From assembly GCA_013202845.1 (NCBI GenBank), contig JABMPT010000005.1, forward strand, positions 135,308-199,307: a stretch of 64,000 nt of DNA, given 5' to 3'. The translations under genes were made by a program, and so were the position numbers. This DNA is from Candidatus Woesearchaeota archaeon (GTDB taxonomy: Archaea; Nanobdellota; Nanobdellia; Woesearchaeales; GCA-2686295). The first letter of the stretch is position 1. Every line of letters begins with the position of its first letter. The notes under the pieces were generated by a model. It saw only the letters and a program-made list of their open reading frames with translations, was not told where the DNA came from and searched no databases. Shown here in pieces: positions 47,549 to 57,083 of the stretch.

Positions 47549-48358
47549 TTAAGCAAAAACTTTCATATTCTCCCACGCTAGGTTGAATAATTCTAAAAGT
47601 GTTTGACTGAAAAAAGGGGTATTTACCCAAACACCCACATCATATGATGGGTGAACTTTCTCGTCGTCAAGAAGCATAAAAGTTATTTCTTTTTCATCAA
47701 CCAAACAAAATCTTCCTTTTGTTTTACAATCTCTGACTTCTGCAAATTTCTTTGCTTCTTTCAATAATTTTTTTGTATTTTCAGTCACAGGAGCAGCAAT
47801 TTTTATTTTAACTCCTTTTTTATGTGCTTTTTCTAAAGATCTTGACATCACTTCTAATTTTCTGATTATGCCTTGTTCAGTTGTCATTAATAAAATAGAG
47901 TTTTCCGCTTCTTTTATCATTAAATCAAAATGTGAATACAATCTGTCTCTTCCCTTTAAAGAGGCTGTAATGTCTGTTGGTTCAACCAGAGTAACACCTT
48001 CACTGTGAAGCACATTCAATTCATTTAAAACTTCTGAACATTCTAATTTTTCTAAAGAATTTATTTGATGATTAACATCTTCTTTTATTCTTTTTTTGAC
48101 TCTCTCTAAGACTTCATTTGGAGGAATCACTAAATATTTTATTGGCTTTCCTATTTTCATAATTATGAAACCTTTTTTTTCTAGACTTTCCAGAACATCA
48201 TAACTTCTGCTTCTAGGAACATTTGCTATATCGCTTAGTTCTCCTGCAGTGCTCACCCCTCTTGATAGTAACGCAGTCCATATCTTGGCCTCATATGTAT
48301 TCAAGCCAAAGTCTTTTATTTTTTTTAAAAATTCATTTTGAATAAGCACGTTTATCAC
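47549..48358 (-). CDS. TrmB-family transcriptional regulator, copy 2
   Basis: wHTH nearly identical to copy 1; plus C-terminal sensor domain; annotated GTG start uncertain. Confidence 0.82.
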   Translation of the reverse strand: MINVLIQNEFLKKIKDFGLNTYEAKIWTALLSRGVSTAGELSDIANVPRSRSYDVLESLEKKGFIIMKIGKPIKYLVIPPNEVLERVKKRIKEDVNHQINSLEKLECSEVLNELNVLHSEGVTLVEPTDITASLKGRDRLYSHFDLMIKEAENSILLMTTEQGIIRKLEVMSRSLEKAHKKGVKIKIAAPVTENTKKLLKEAKKFAEVRDCKTKGRFCLVDEKEITFMLLDDEKVHPSYDVGVWVNTPFFSQTLLELFNLAWENMKVFA

Positions 48359-48454
48359 CTTAATTACTACTAGTCAGGGAGAAAGGAATAGAACATTCTT
48401 TTTAAACCTTTTGTTTTTTTATCATCAAACAGTAGTTATTTATAATGTGGCTGT

Positions 48455-48480
48455 CACACCCCTATTTCCTGTAGAAATAT
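48455..48480 (-). promoter_or_regulatory. Origin recognition box (ORB) 1
   Basis: cacacccctatttcctgtagaaatat; reverse complement TTTCTACAGGAAATAGGGGTG resembles archaeal ORB with G-string. Confidence 0.75.
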
Positions 48481-48604
48481 AGTTCATCTAGAAATAACTT
48501 CTTTTATTAAAATAATTAATAAATAAATAATAAAATGTTTTCAATATTGAAAATAAATATATAATGATATATTAAAGAAAAACAATTTTTTTATTATAAA
48601 CATA

Positions 48605-48627
48605 TTCTCCACAGGAAATAAAGGGGT
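48605..48627 (+). promoter_or_regulatory. Origin recognition box (ORB) 2
   Basis: TTCTCCACAGGAAATAAAGGGGT. Confidence 0.85.
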
Positions 48628-48690
48628 AGGTCATATGTTCAGAATAATCTATTTTTAATAATATATTATGAGGACACAAAATCTTTATAA

Positions 48691-48714
48691 ACCTACGTTT
48701 CCTCTGGAAATTTT
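48691..48714 (-). promoter_or_regulatory. Mini-ORB-like site between cdc6 TATA box and start codon
   Basis: acctacgtttcctctggaaatttt; reverse complement TTCCAGAGGAAACGTAGGT; TATA-like ctttataaa at 48683-48691. Confidence 0.65.
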
Positions 48715-49944
48715 ATGCAGGAGAAAAAGTTAGGAAAATTTTTCAAGAATTATGTTGGAAAGAAATCTTTATTTGTAAATAAAAGTGTTCTTCAAGCATC
48801 TTATATGCCTAATGAGATAAATCACAGAGATGAACAAATAGAACAATTAGCTAGTATTTTGGCACCAACTTTAAGAGGGGATTTACCTTCTAATTTATTT
48901 GTTTACGGAAAAACAGGCACAGGAAAAACTTTAACTGTCAAATATGTTTCTGAACAATTAAATAAATCTGCTGAAGAAGAAAAGGTTTTAATGGAAGTAG
49001 TATATTTGAATTGTAAACTTAAAAAAATAGCAGATACAGAATACAGGCTTGTTGCTCAAATGGCAAGACATTTTGGAAAAGCCATACCTCCAACAGGATT
49101 ACCAACTGATGAAGTATACAATGTGTTCTATAAAGCATTAGATGAAGAAAAAAAATTTGTATTAATTATTTTGGACGAAATAGACCAATTAGTTAAGAAA
49201 ATAGGTGATGAACTAATATACAATTTAACTAGAATAAATTCCGAGTTAAAAAATTCAAATGTTTCGTTAATAGGTATAAGTAATGATTTAACTTTCGTCA
49301 ATAATTTAGACCCGCGTGTAAAATCTTCTTTAAGTGAAGAGGAAATCCTCTTTCCACCATATAATGCAATACAGATTCAAGATATCTTAAGGAAAAGATC
49401 TAAAATAGCCTTTCAGCCTAAAGTAATAAAAGAGGGTGTTATAGAGAAATGTGCTGCATATGCTGCTCGTGATCATGGCGATGCAAGAAGAGCTTTAGAA
49501 CTTTTAAGGGTGGCAGGAGAACTAGCTGAAAGAAAAAATAATAAAATAGTAAAAATTGAACATTTAGACTCTGCCGAAAATAAAATTGAAAAAGACAGAA
49601 TTCTAGAATTAGTCAGAAGTCAACCCAAACAATTCCAAATTACTTTGTATGCTATAATTTTAAAGAATTCTTTACAAAAAGAAAAGGTTTATACAGGAGA
49701 AATATATGATTATTATAAGAAAATTTGTAATGAAATAAGTTTAAGACCATTAACTCAGAGAAGGGTTTCAGATATTATTGCAGAGTTAGATATGTTAGGA
49801 GTCATCAACGGTAGAGTTCTTTCAAAAGGAAGATATGGTAGAACAAGAGAAATATCTCTTTCTGTTCCTAAGTTTATTGAACCAAAAATAATTGAGATTT
49901 TAGAGGAAAATCTTGAAATAGAAAGAAAAAATGAGTTATTCTGA
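48715..49944 (+). CDS. cdc6: ORC1-type DNA replication protein Cdc6/Orc1
   Basis: NLFVYGKTGTGKTLTVKYV, IILDEIDQLV, DLTFVNNLDPRVKSSL, wHTH C-terminus. Confidence 0.95.
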   Translation: MQEKKLGKFFKNYVGKKSLFVNKSVLQASYMPNEINHRDEQIEQLASILAPTLRGDLPSNLFVYGKTGTGKTLTVKYVSEQLNKSAEEEKVLMEVVYLNCKLKKIADTEYRLVAQMARHFGKAIPPTGLPTDEVYNVFYKALDEEKKFVLIILDEIDQLVKKIGDELIYNLTRINSELKNSNVSLIGISNDLTFVNNLDPRVKSSLSEEEILFPPYNAIQIQDILRKRSKIAFQPKVIKEGVIEKCAAYAARDHGDARRALELLRVAGELAERKNNKIVKIEHLDSAENKIEKDRILELVRSQPKQFQITLYAIILKNSLQKEKVYTGEIYDYYKKICNEISLRPLTQRRVSDIIAELDMLGVINGRVLSKGRYGRTREISLSVPKFIEPKIIEILEENLEIERKNELF

Positions 49945-51322
49945 AAAAGTAAATTCTTTGTTAGAGAAAGGGGTGTTGGTGGGTCCTGAATTTTTAGACA
50001 AAGAAAAAAAGAAATTTGTTTCTGAAAAAGAAACAGTAAATGTAGATGAAAAAAGTTCTGCAAAAGTTAAAGTCTTGTATAGTTATGATAAAAAGTCAAA
50101 AAAAAGGGTTGTAAATGATTTTGTTCAATTTTTTAATCATAGATTTAAATCTTTAGAAAGAATAATCAGACAAAGACCTGAAATGCAAGGTTTGATTTCT
50201 TTGAATAAACTCAGACTAAAGAGTGAGAAAGATAATGTATCTATTATAGGAATGATTAAAGAAAAGAATATAACTAAAAATAATAATGTGATACTGAAAG
50301 TTGAAGATTTATCAGGACAAATGACTGTTCTGATTCATAAAAATAATGTGGAGCTTCATGAAATAGCAAAGGATTTGGTTCTTGATGAGGTTATAGGTGT
50401 TGTTGGGGTATTGGGTAAAGATATTATTTTTGCTAATAATCTTGTTTTTCCAGAGATTTCATTAAATAAAGAGTTAAAAAAAGGACCGACTGAAACCTAT
50501 GCAGTTTTTATAAGTGATTTGCATTTTGGCTCAAAAGTATTTTTGAAAAAAGAGTTTGAAAAATTTATTTTTTGGCTAAATGGAGAAATAGGAACAGAAG
50601 AACAAAGAAACATGGCAAAAAAAACAAAATACATATTTTTAACAGGAGATTTAGTTGAAGGAGTTGGAATTTATCCAAGTCAAGAAGAAGATTTAGAAAT
50701 AAAAGATATTAAAGACCAATATAAAGAATTAGCCAAACATCTTTTAAAAATAAAAGGAGATAGAAAATTAATCATAACTCCTGGAAATCATGATGCTGGA
50801 AGAATAGCAGAACCACAACCACCTATGTACAATGATTTTGCTGAAGCTATTTGGAAAATACCAAATACAATAATTGTAAGTAATCCTGCACTTGTGAATA
50901 TAGATGCATCAAAAGATTTTTCAGGTTTAGATATATTACTATATCATGGTTTTTCTTTGATATATTATGCAAACAATGTTGTATCTTTAAGAAATGCTGG
51001 CGGTCAAAAAAGAGTTGACTTGATAATGAAATTTTTACTTCAAAGAAGGCATTTGGCACCAACTCATGAATCTAATTTATATATTCCTGATGCAGAAGAA
51101 GATCCTTTGGTTATAAGCACTGTTCCAGATGTTTTTGTAACAGGACACATCCATCGCGCAACAGCTTCTCAGTATAGAAATGTAACTATTTTAAACACTT
51201 CTTGTTGGGATAAAATAACAGAAGACCAAGAGAAAAGAGGGTTAGAACCTCAACCTGCCAGAGCTTTTGTGCTAAATATTCAAACAAGAAAAGTAAAACT
51301 CATAAATTTTTTAGGAGAATAA
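49931..51322 (+). CDS. polB: DNA polymerase D small subunit DP1
   Basis: OB fold; phosphoesterase motifs DLHFGS, TGDLVEGVG, GNHDAGR, GHIHRA. Confidence 0.94.
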   Translation: MSYSEKVNSLLEKGVLVGPEFLDKEKKKFVSEKETVNVDEKSSAKVKVLYSYDKKSKKRVVNDFVQFFNHRFKSLERIIRQRPEMQGLISLNKLRLKSEKDNVSIIGMIKEKNITKNNNVILKVEDLSGQMTVLIHKNNVELHEIAKDLVLDEVIGVVGVLGKDIIFANNLVFPEISLNKELKKGPTETYAVFISDLHFGSKVFLKKEFEKFIFWLNGEIGTEEQRNMAKKTKYIFLTGDLVEGVGIYPSQEEDLEIKDIKDQYKELAKHLLKIKGDRKLIITPGNHDAGRIAEPQPPMYNDFAEAIWKIPNTIIVSNPALVNIDASKDFSGLDILLYHGFSLIYYANNVVSLRNAGGQKRVDLIMKFLLQRRHLAPTHESNLYIPDAEEDPLVISTVPDVFVTGHIHRATASQYRNVTILNTSCWDKITEDQEKRGLEPQPARAFVLNIQTRKVKLINFLGE

Positions 51323-51323
51323 A

Positions 51324-54300
51324 ATGGCGTATTCAAAAGAAATGGGAGATTATTTTCAAGAACTAAAAAAAGATTGTCTAAAAGCTTATGAAACAGCCAA
51401 AGAAGCTAGAAAAAAAGGTTTTGATCCTTCAACAGATGTAGAAATCACTCTTACAGAAACAATGGCTGAAAGAGTTATAGCTTTGATGGGGGTTGTTGCT
51501 CCACAAATAAAAAACACAAGCGCTAAAAAAAGAATAGAGGAGCTAGAAAAAGAATATGGGTTTCTTGATATAAGAGTTGCTTTGAAAATAGCAGAAGAAG
51601 TTGCAAAAGAAAAGTTTTGTAAATTTAAAGATCAAAAAGAAGCAATAGAAATAGGTTTAAGAACAGGTTTTACATATGTTACTTTAGGAGTTGTTAGTAG
51701 TCCAATAGAAGGATTTACTCATTTAGATTTTAAAGATAGAAATGATGGAAAAGGAAAATATTTTTGTTTGTATTATTCAGGACCTATAAGAAATGCTGGT
51801 GGAACGGCAGCAGCATTGTCAGTAGTAATAGCTGATTATTTAAGAAAAAAGTTTGGTTTTGAAGAATATGATCCAACTGAAAAAGAAATTAAAAGATGTT
51901 ATGCAGAGTTAGAAGACTATCACGAATTTATTACTAATTTACAGTATTTTCCTTCTAAAGAAGAAGCAGATTTTTTGATGCAACATCTTCCTGTTGAAAT
52001 TTCAGGAGATCCTTCTGAAAAATATGAAGTTTCAAATATTAATTATAAAGATCTTCCAAGAGTAAACACAAACATTTTGAGAAGTGGATATTGTTTAATT
52101 CATAGTAGTTGCATACCTCTTAAAGCCCCAAAACTTTGGGCGAAAATTAGTAAACACATAAAAGATTTTGATCTCGAGCATTGGAGTTTTTTGGAAGAAT
52201 TTCTTAAAATACAAAAAAAGTCAAAAGCAGAAGGTAAAGGGGAAGAGAAATCAAAGATAACACCTGATTATACTTATATTAAAGATCTTGTTGCAGGAAG
52301 ACCTGTTTTAGCACACCCTATGAGACCAGGAGGTTTTAGATTAAGATATGGTAGATCGAGAGTTTCAGGTTATTCAGGACAATCTATTCATCCTGCAACA
52401 ATGCATACATTGAATGGTTATTTGGCGACGGCAACACAACTTAAAGTTGAGAGACCTGGAAAAGCATCCGCTTATACTGTTTGTGATAGTTTAGACGGAC
52501 CTATTGTTAAATTAAAGAGCGGGGAAGTAGTTTTTCTTGAAACAGAAGAATTAGCAATCAAATACAAAAAAGAGGTTGAAGAAATTCTTTTCTTAGGAGA
52601 TATGCTAATTAGTTATGGGGACTTCTTTGATAGAGCGCACCCATTGGTTCCTGCAGGATATTGTCAAGAATTTTGGATTCTAGAATTTGAGAAAACAGTT
52701 ATTGAAATATTTGGAACTTTTGATTTTGAAAAAATAAAAGAGTTAATTGACATATCAAAAAAAGATTTAGAAAAATTATTTTATAGACCGATAAAATCAA
52801 AAATTTCAATAAAGGCTGCAGCAGAAATATCAAAGGCGTTCGGAGTGCCTCTACATCCGAGACACATGTTTTATTGGAATAACATTTCTTTAGAACAATT
52901 CAAAGAACTTCTTTCTTGGCTCAAAACATTTGAAATAAGAGATGAAAAAATAGTTCTGAAAAATTCTGAAGAGAAAGACTTATTGGCTTCAATAGGCGTG
53001 CCTCACAAATTAGTAAATAATGAATTTATTGTTTTAAACAAAGAAAATAGTTTTGCACTTTTAATACAATTAGGAATAACTAAACCAAACGAAATTAAAA
53101 ATATTCTTGCTAGATTGGATGATAAAAAATTCTCTAAACCGCTTTCTTTGATAAGAAAAGTTTCTTTTGTGAAAATAAGGGATAAAGGCGGAACATTCAT
53201 AGGTGCGAGAATGGGCAGGCCTGAGAAAGCTAAAATGAGGAAAATGGTGGGTTCTCCTCACGGATTATTTCCTGTCGGAAGTGAAGGTGGAAAGTTCAGA
53301 TCATTTCAATCAGCTTTAAAAACAGGAACTGTTAAAGCAGATTTTGCTATTTTTTATTGTCCAAATTGCAAAAAAGAGGCTGTTTTTACAATTTGTGATG
53401 AATGTGGTAAGAAAACAGAAAAAATGTTATATTGTCATTCTTGTGGACTTACAAAAGGATGTGATCATGATCCAAAACCATTTGTAACAAAAGAAGTTAA
53501 TATAAAAAAAATATTTGATAATCTTTTGAAACATTTAAAGACACAAATTTTTCCCGATTTGATAAAAGGTGTAAGAGGAACATTTAATCCTGAACACATC
53601 CCAGAACATCTTACAAAAGCGATTCTAAGAGCTAAACATTCTGTAAATGTCAATAAAGACGGAACCACAAGGTATGATGCTTCAGAAGTGGCTATAACTC
53701 ATTTCAAACCAAAAGAAATTTTTGTATCTGTCAAAAAATTAAAGGAATTTGGTTATACAAAAGACATTTATGGTTTGCCTTTGGAAAAAAGTAGTCAAAC
53801 TATAGAATTAAAATGTCAAGATATCATTGTTCCTGCTTGTCCTGTTTCTCCAAATGAACCTGCCGACGAAATATTATTTAGAACTTCAAAGTTCATAGAT
53901 GAATTATTAGATAATCTCTATAATTTGAAACCGTTCTATAATCTTAAGAAGAAAGAAGATTTAGTGGGTCATTACATTGTTGGGTTGGCACCACACACCT
54001 CTGCAGGGATTCTTGGGAGAATAATTGGTTTTTCAAAAACCCAAGGATTTTTTGCTCATCCATTGTTTCATGCGGCAATGAGAAGAGATGTTGATGGAGA
54101 TGAATCATGTATGTTTTTGTTAATGGATGCTTTTTTGAATTTTTCACAAAAATATCTGCCTTCATCAAGAGGAAGCACTATGGATGCTCCTTTAGTTCTT
54201 ACTTATTTCTTAAATCCTGCAGAAGTGGACGATATGGTTTTTCACGTAGATGTCGATTGGAAATATCCTTTAAAATTCTATATGGCTGCTTTGGAATATA

Positions 54301-54839
54301 AGATGCCTTGGGAAGTTGATATAAGTCAAGTAGGAGATTATTTGAATACTCCTGCGCAATATGAAGGTTATGGATTTACACATACAACTTCAAATATAAA
54401 TGATGGGGTGCTTTGTTCTGCTTATAAAACACTGCCAAGTATGAAAGATAAATTAAAAGGACAAATGGATTTGGCTGAAAAAATAAAGGCAACAGACGCG
54501 ACAGATGTTGCTCGTTTGGTTATAGAAAAACATTTTTTAAAAGATACAAAAGGAAATCTGAGAAAATTCTCTTCTCAAAAATTCAGGTGTGTGAAATGTA
54601 ATGCAAAATATAGAAGACCCCCTTTAATAGGAAAATGTCTCGAATGTGATGGAAAAATAATGTTTACTGTTTCAGAAGGTTCTGTTGTGAAATATTTAGA
54701 ACCAAGCATAAGTCTTGCTATGAAGTATAATGTTTCTGCATATCTGAAACAATCCCTGGAATTAACCAAAAGAAGAGTTGAGGATGTCTTTGGAAGAGAT
54801 AGTGAAAAACAAGAAGCTTTAGGTAAGTGGTTTGATTAA
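51324..54839 (+). CDS. polC: DNA polymerase D large subunit DP2, no intein seen
   Basis: YYSGPIRNAGGTAAALSV, RRDVDGDE...LNFSQKYLPSSRGSTMDAPLVL, zinc clusters, C-terminal PIP-box-like QEALGKWF. Confidence 0.96.
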   Translation: MAYSKEMGDYFQELKKDCLKAYETAKEARKKGFDPSTDVEITLTETMAERVIALMGVVAPQIKNTSAKKRIEELEKEYGFLDIRVALKIAEEVAKEKFCKFKDQKEAIEIGLRTGFTYVTLGVVSSPIEGFTHLDFKDRNDGKGKYFCLYYSGPIRNAGGTAAALSVVIADYLRKKFGFEEYDPTEKEIKRCYAELEDYHEFITNLQYFPSKEEADFLMQHLPVEISGDPSEKYEVSNINYKDLPRVNTNILRSGYCLIHSSCIPLKAPKLWAKISKHIKDFDLEHWSFLEEFLKIQKKSKAEGKGEEKSKITPDYTYIKDLVAGRPVLAHPMRPGGFRLRYGRSRVSGYSGQSIHPATMHTLNGYLATATQLKVERPGKASAYTVCDSLDGPIVKLKSGEVVFLETEELAIKYKKEVEEILFLGDMLISYGDFFDRAHPLVPAGYCQEFWILEFEKTVIEIFGTFDFEKIKELIDISKKDLEKLFYRPIKSKISIKAAAEISKAFGVPLHPRHMFYWNNISLEQFKELLSWLKTFEIRDEKIVLKNSEEKDLLASIGVPHKLVNNEFIVLNKENSFALLIQLGITKPNEIKNILARLDDKKFSKPLSLIRKVSFVKIRDKGGTFIGARMGRPEKAKMRKMVGSPHGLFPVGSEGGKFRSFQSALKTGTVKADFAIFYCPNCKKEAVFTICDECGKKTEKMLYCHSCGLTKGCDHDPKPFVTKEVNIKKIFDNLLKHLKTQIFPDLIKGVRGTFNPEHIPEHLTKAILRAKHSVNVNKDGTTRYDASEVAITHFKPKEIFVSVKKLKEFGYTKDIYGLPLEKSSQTIELKCQDIIVPACPVSPNEPADEILFRTSKFIDELLDNLYNLKPFYNLKKKEDLVGHYIVGLAPHTSAGILGRIIGFSKTQGFFAHPLFHAAMRRDVDGDESCMFLLMDAFLNFSQKYLPSSRGSTMDAPLVLTYFLNPAEVDDMVFHVDVDWKYPLKFYMAALEYKMPWEVDISQVGDYLNTPAQYEGYGFTHTTSNINDGVLCSAYKTLPSMKDKLKGQMDLAEKIKATDATDVARLVIEKHFLKDTKGNLRKFSSQKFRCVKCNAKYRRPPLIGKCLECDGKIMFTVSEGSVVKYLEPSISLAMKYNVSAYLKQSLELTKRRVEDVFGRDSEKQEALGKWFD

Positions 54840-55135
54840 TCTTTTATAATTATTATTTGAGCATATGGGATTTTATTTATTTTTAAAAAAGAATCCACAA
54901 TTTTTTGTTTCTTAAGAAAGTTAACAATGTTTTTTCCGACGACGTTTAAGTGATTAGCATTTTTTATCATTTCAAGAACTTCTTTTTCAGTCTTTTTTTC
55001 GCCTTTGTAGAAATTAGAAGTCAGATCCAATACTTTCTTATCTTCTATTATTTTTTTCCCGAGAAGTTCTTTATCAATTATTGCAAGCATGACATTTGTT
55101 TTTTCTATATTGTGTTTTTTTACTATGAAAGACAT
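54836..55135 (-). CDS. DUF424-family protein
   Basis: VMLAIIDKELLGKKI...LDLTSNFYKGEKKTEKEVLEMIKNANHLNVVGKNIV. Confidence 0.7.
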   Translation of the reverse strand: MSFIVKKHNIEKTNVMLAIIDKELLGKKIIEDKKVLDLTSNFYKGEKKTEKEVLEMIKNANHLNVVGKNIVNFLKKQKIVDSFLKINKIPYAQIIIIKD

Positions 55136-55137
55136 TT

Positions 55138-55545
55138 TCAGATTTTAGCGTAGAATGATTGCTTTGCTCCACAAGCTTGACATTTTAAGAAGTAAACGCT
55201 TGTTTCTTTTGTAAGTTTCGTATCTGGTTTTCCGCACTCTTTGCACAAAACAAAGGTTTCTGCATATTGACTTATTTTTTCATTTATTTTTGAAGCAGAG
55301 AGTTTTGTTCCGAAAATAACGGCTTTTTTTCTCATATCACCAGGTGTTGCTAATTCTTTTAAGATGTATTTTAAAAGATGTTCTGTTTTTCTTCCTAAAG
55401 CTTTTGCTATCTCATCAAAATTACTAACTATTGTTTTATTACCTTCTACATGTCCTCTGACTTTTGGAATATTGAATCTTTCAATTTCAGACACTGCTTC
55501 AGGTAATTCTTTCTTTCCTTTGTCAAGCATTTGTTCATAATTCAT
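55138..55545 (-). CDS. Translation initiation factor aIF2 beta subunit
   Basis: VEGNKTIVSNFDEIAKALGRKTEHLLKYILKELAT; C-terminal zinc ribbon CKECGKPDT...CQACGAK. Confidence 0.93.
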   Translation of the reverse strand: MNYEQMLDKGKKELPEAVSEIERFNIPKVRGHVEGNKTIVSNFDEIAKALGRKTEHLLKYILKELATPGDMRKKAVIFGTKLSASKINEKISQYAETFVLCKECGKPDTKLTKETSVYFLKCQACGAKQSFYAKI

Positions 55546-55624
55546 GTTTTGCAGAAAGGGTGTCTGTTATTTAAAGGTTTTCTATTTAGAAAACTTTTTA
55601 AAGACGAGAAACAGAAATCATTTC

Positions 55625-56476
55625 ATGGTTTTAGAGTCATTAATAAGTCCCTTCAAAGCAGAGAATCGTCCCGGAAGATTAGTATTATTAGGTTTTGTAT
55701 ATTCTTCTGTCGCGATATTCTTGAGTTTATGGATTTTTAAGTCTTATTCTAGTTTGATCATGGTTTTTCTAACGGTGATGGCTTGTATTCCTCTGCTTTA
55801 TAATACTATAAAGATGGAAGAAGAAAAGGATTTACAAGACATGGGTGAACGTTGGTTGCTGAAAGAACATGCAAAAGCTTTGATGGCTTTTATGGCTTTA
55901 TTTTTTGGAATAGCTCTTTCCTGTGTTCTGTGGTATGTTGTGCTCCCATCAGAAACAGTTTCAGTTCTTTTTGAAACACAAACAGTGACAATCCAAAACA
56001 TCAACCCCCACATTACAGGTCAGATATCCGGGAACACGAGTTCTTTTGTCAGAATATTTTTGAACAACATCAAGGTTTTGATCTTCTGCGTTTTGTTTTC
56101 ATTTTTATATGGCTCAGGAGCCATCTTCATACTAACTTGGAATGCTTCTGTGATAGGAGCCGCGATTGGAAACTTTATAAGATCTAATTTGGCTTATTAC
56201 TCTTCTCTTGTTGGTTTTGAAAAGACAGCACAATATTTTCAAATAATATCTATAGGTCTTTTGAAATATATAATTCATGGCATACCAGAGATTTTGGCTT
56301 ATTTTGTTGCAGGTTTAGCAGGTGGAATAATATCTGTTGCAATCATAAGACATGATTTTGGAACTAGAAAATTTGAGCACATATTATTGGACTCTGCAGA
56401 TTTAATTCTATTAAGTATCTTTCTTCTTTTCATAGCAGGATTATTAGAAGTGTGGGTTACACCGATATTATTTTAG
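55625..56476 (+). CDS. SpoIIM/DUF95-family membrane protein
   Basis: Hydrophobic protein with FLNNIKVLIFCVLFSFLYGSGAIFILTWNASVIGAAIG; internal ATG at 55625 preferred over 55544, which overlaps the aIF2 beta start. Confidence 0.75.
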   Translation: MVLESLISPFKAENRPGRLVLLGFVYSSVAIFLSLWIFKSYSSLIMVFLTVMACIPLLYNTIKMEEEKDLQDMGERWLLKEHAKALMAFMALFFGIALSCVLWYVVLPSETVSVLFETQTVTIQNINPHITGQISGNTSSFVRIFLNNIKVLIFCVLFSFLYGSGAIFILTWNASVIGAAIGNFIRSNLAYYSSLVGFEKTAQYFQIISIGLLKYIIHGIPEILAYFVAGLAGGIISVAIIRHDFGTRKFEHILLDSADLILLSIFLLFIAGLLEVWVTPILF

Positions 56477-57075
56477 ATTATTTTTACTATTCCTGGTTTT
56501 ATTTCGAATATCTCTCCCTGCTCTATTAATTGATTCATTGTCTTATTTGCGCCTATCGGATCGAATTCTTTTATGGCTTCTTCAATTTTGACTCCAAAAC
56601 CATTATCCAGTTCAGAAATCTTTTTTATCAAATCATCTGCTATAGTAACAATTTCTTTTTTTTCAGAAACTATTTCTTCCTTATTTGTTGGTTGTGTGTC
56701 AATTTTTTTTAATTCTAGAGAACGGAGTTCAACCCATCTTTTGTTGTCAATAGTTTTTACTATTTCAGTCACAATGTATTTTTCTTCGTTAAACACTCTT
56801 GGTTTTCCAATAATGAGAACTATTTCGCCAACCTTGTTTTTTGTAAATGGTTTTTCCTTTTCAAAAGTTCTGAGTTGAATCTTCCCAGTTCCATCGTCGA
56901 CAGTTATTGATTCTTCATCAGCAGAAATTACAACACCTAAAATATTTGCTCTAGAAATCTTTCCTAAAGAAGTTTCAAAATAATTTGGTTCCCAACCCTC
57001 TCTTTTTACATATCTTCCTTCAAGTATATCTTTTATTCTACATTTCTTGGCTGTTTGCCTTCTGATGGTTGCCAT
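56473..57075 (-). CDS. RPA32-like OB-fold protein with C-terminal winged helix
   Basis: ISRANILGVVISADEESITVDDGTGKIQLRTF OB fold; C-terminal wHTH-like segment; adjacent to mcm. Confidence 0.75.
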   Translation of the reverse strand: MATIRRQTAKKCRIKDILEGRYVKREGWEPNYFETSLGKISRANILGVVISADEESITVDDGTGKIQLRTFEKEKPFTKNKVGEIVLIIGKPRVFNEEKYIVTEIVKTIDNKRWVELRSLELKKIDTQPTNKEEIVSEKKEIVTIADDLIKKISELDNGFGVKIEEAIKEFDPIGANKTMNQLIEQGEIFEIKPGIVKII

Positions 57076-57083
57076 TTTCAGAA

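Larger units (their letters stand above)
48455..48714. other. oriC: Putative chromosomal replication origin upstream of orc1/cdc6
   Basis: Two inverted ORBs flanking about 124 bp of very AT-rich DNA (48481-48604), plus a third ORB-like site at the cdc6 start. Confidence 0.8.

Noticed and set aside
51324-54839. Possible intein in PolD DP2
   Set aside because: DP2 motifs run continuously at a normal length (1171 aa) and no intein splice-junction pattern was seen; same for RfcS and MCM.
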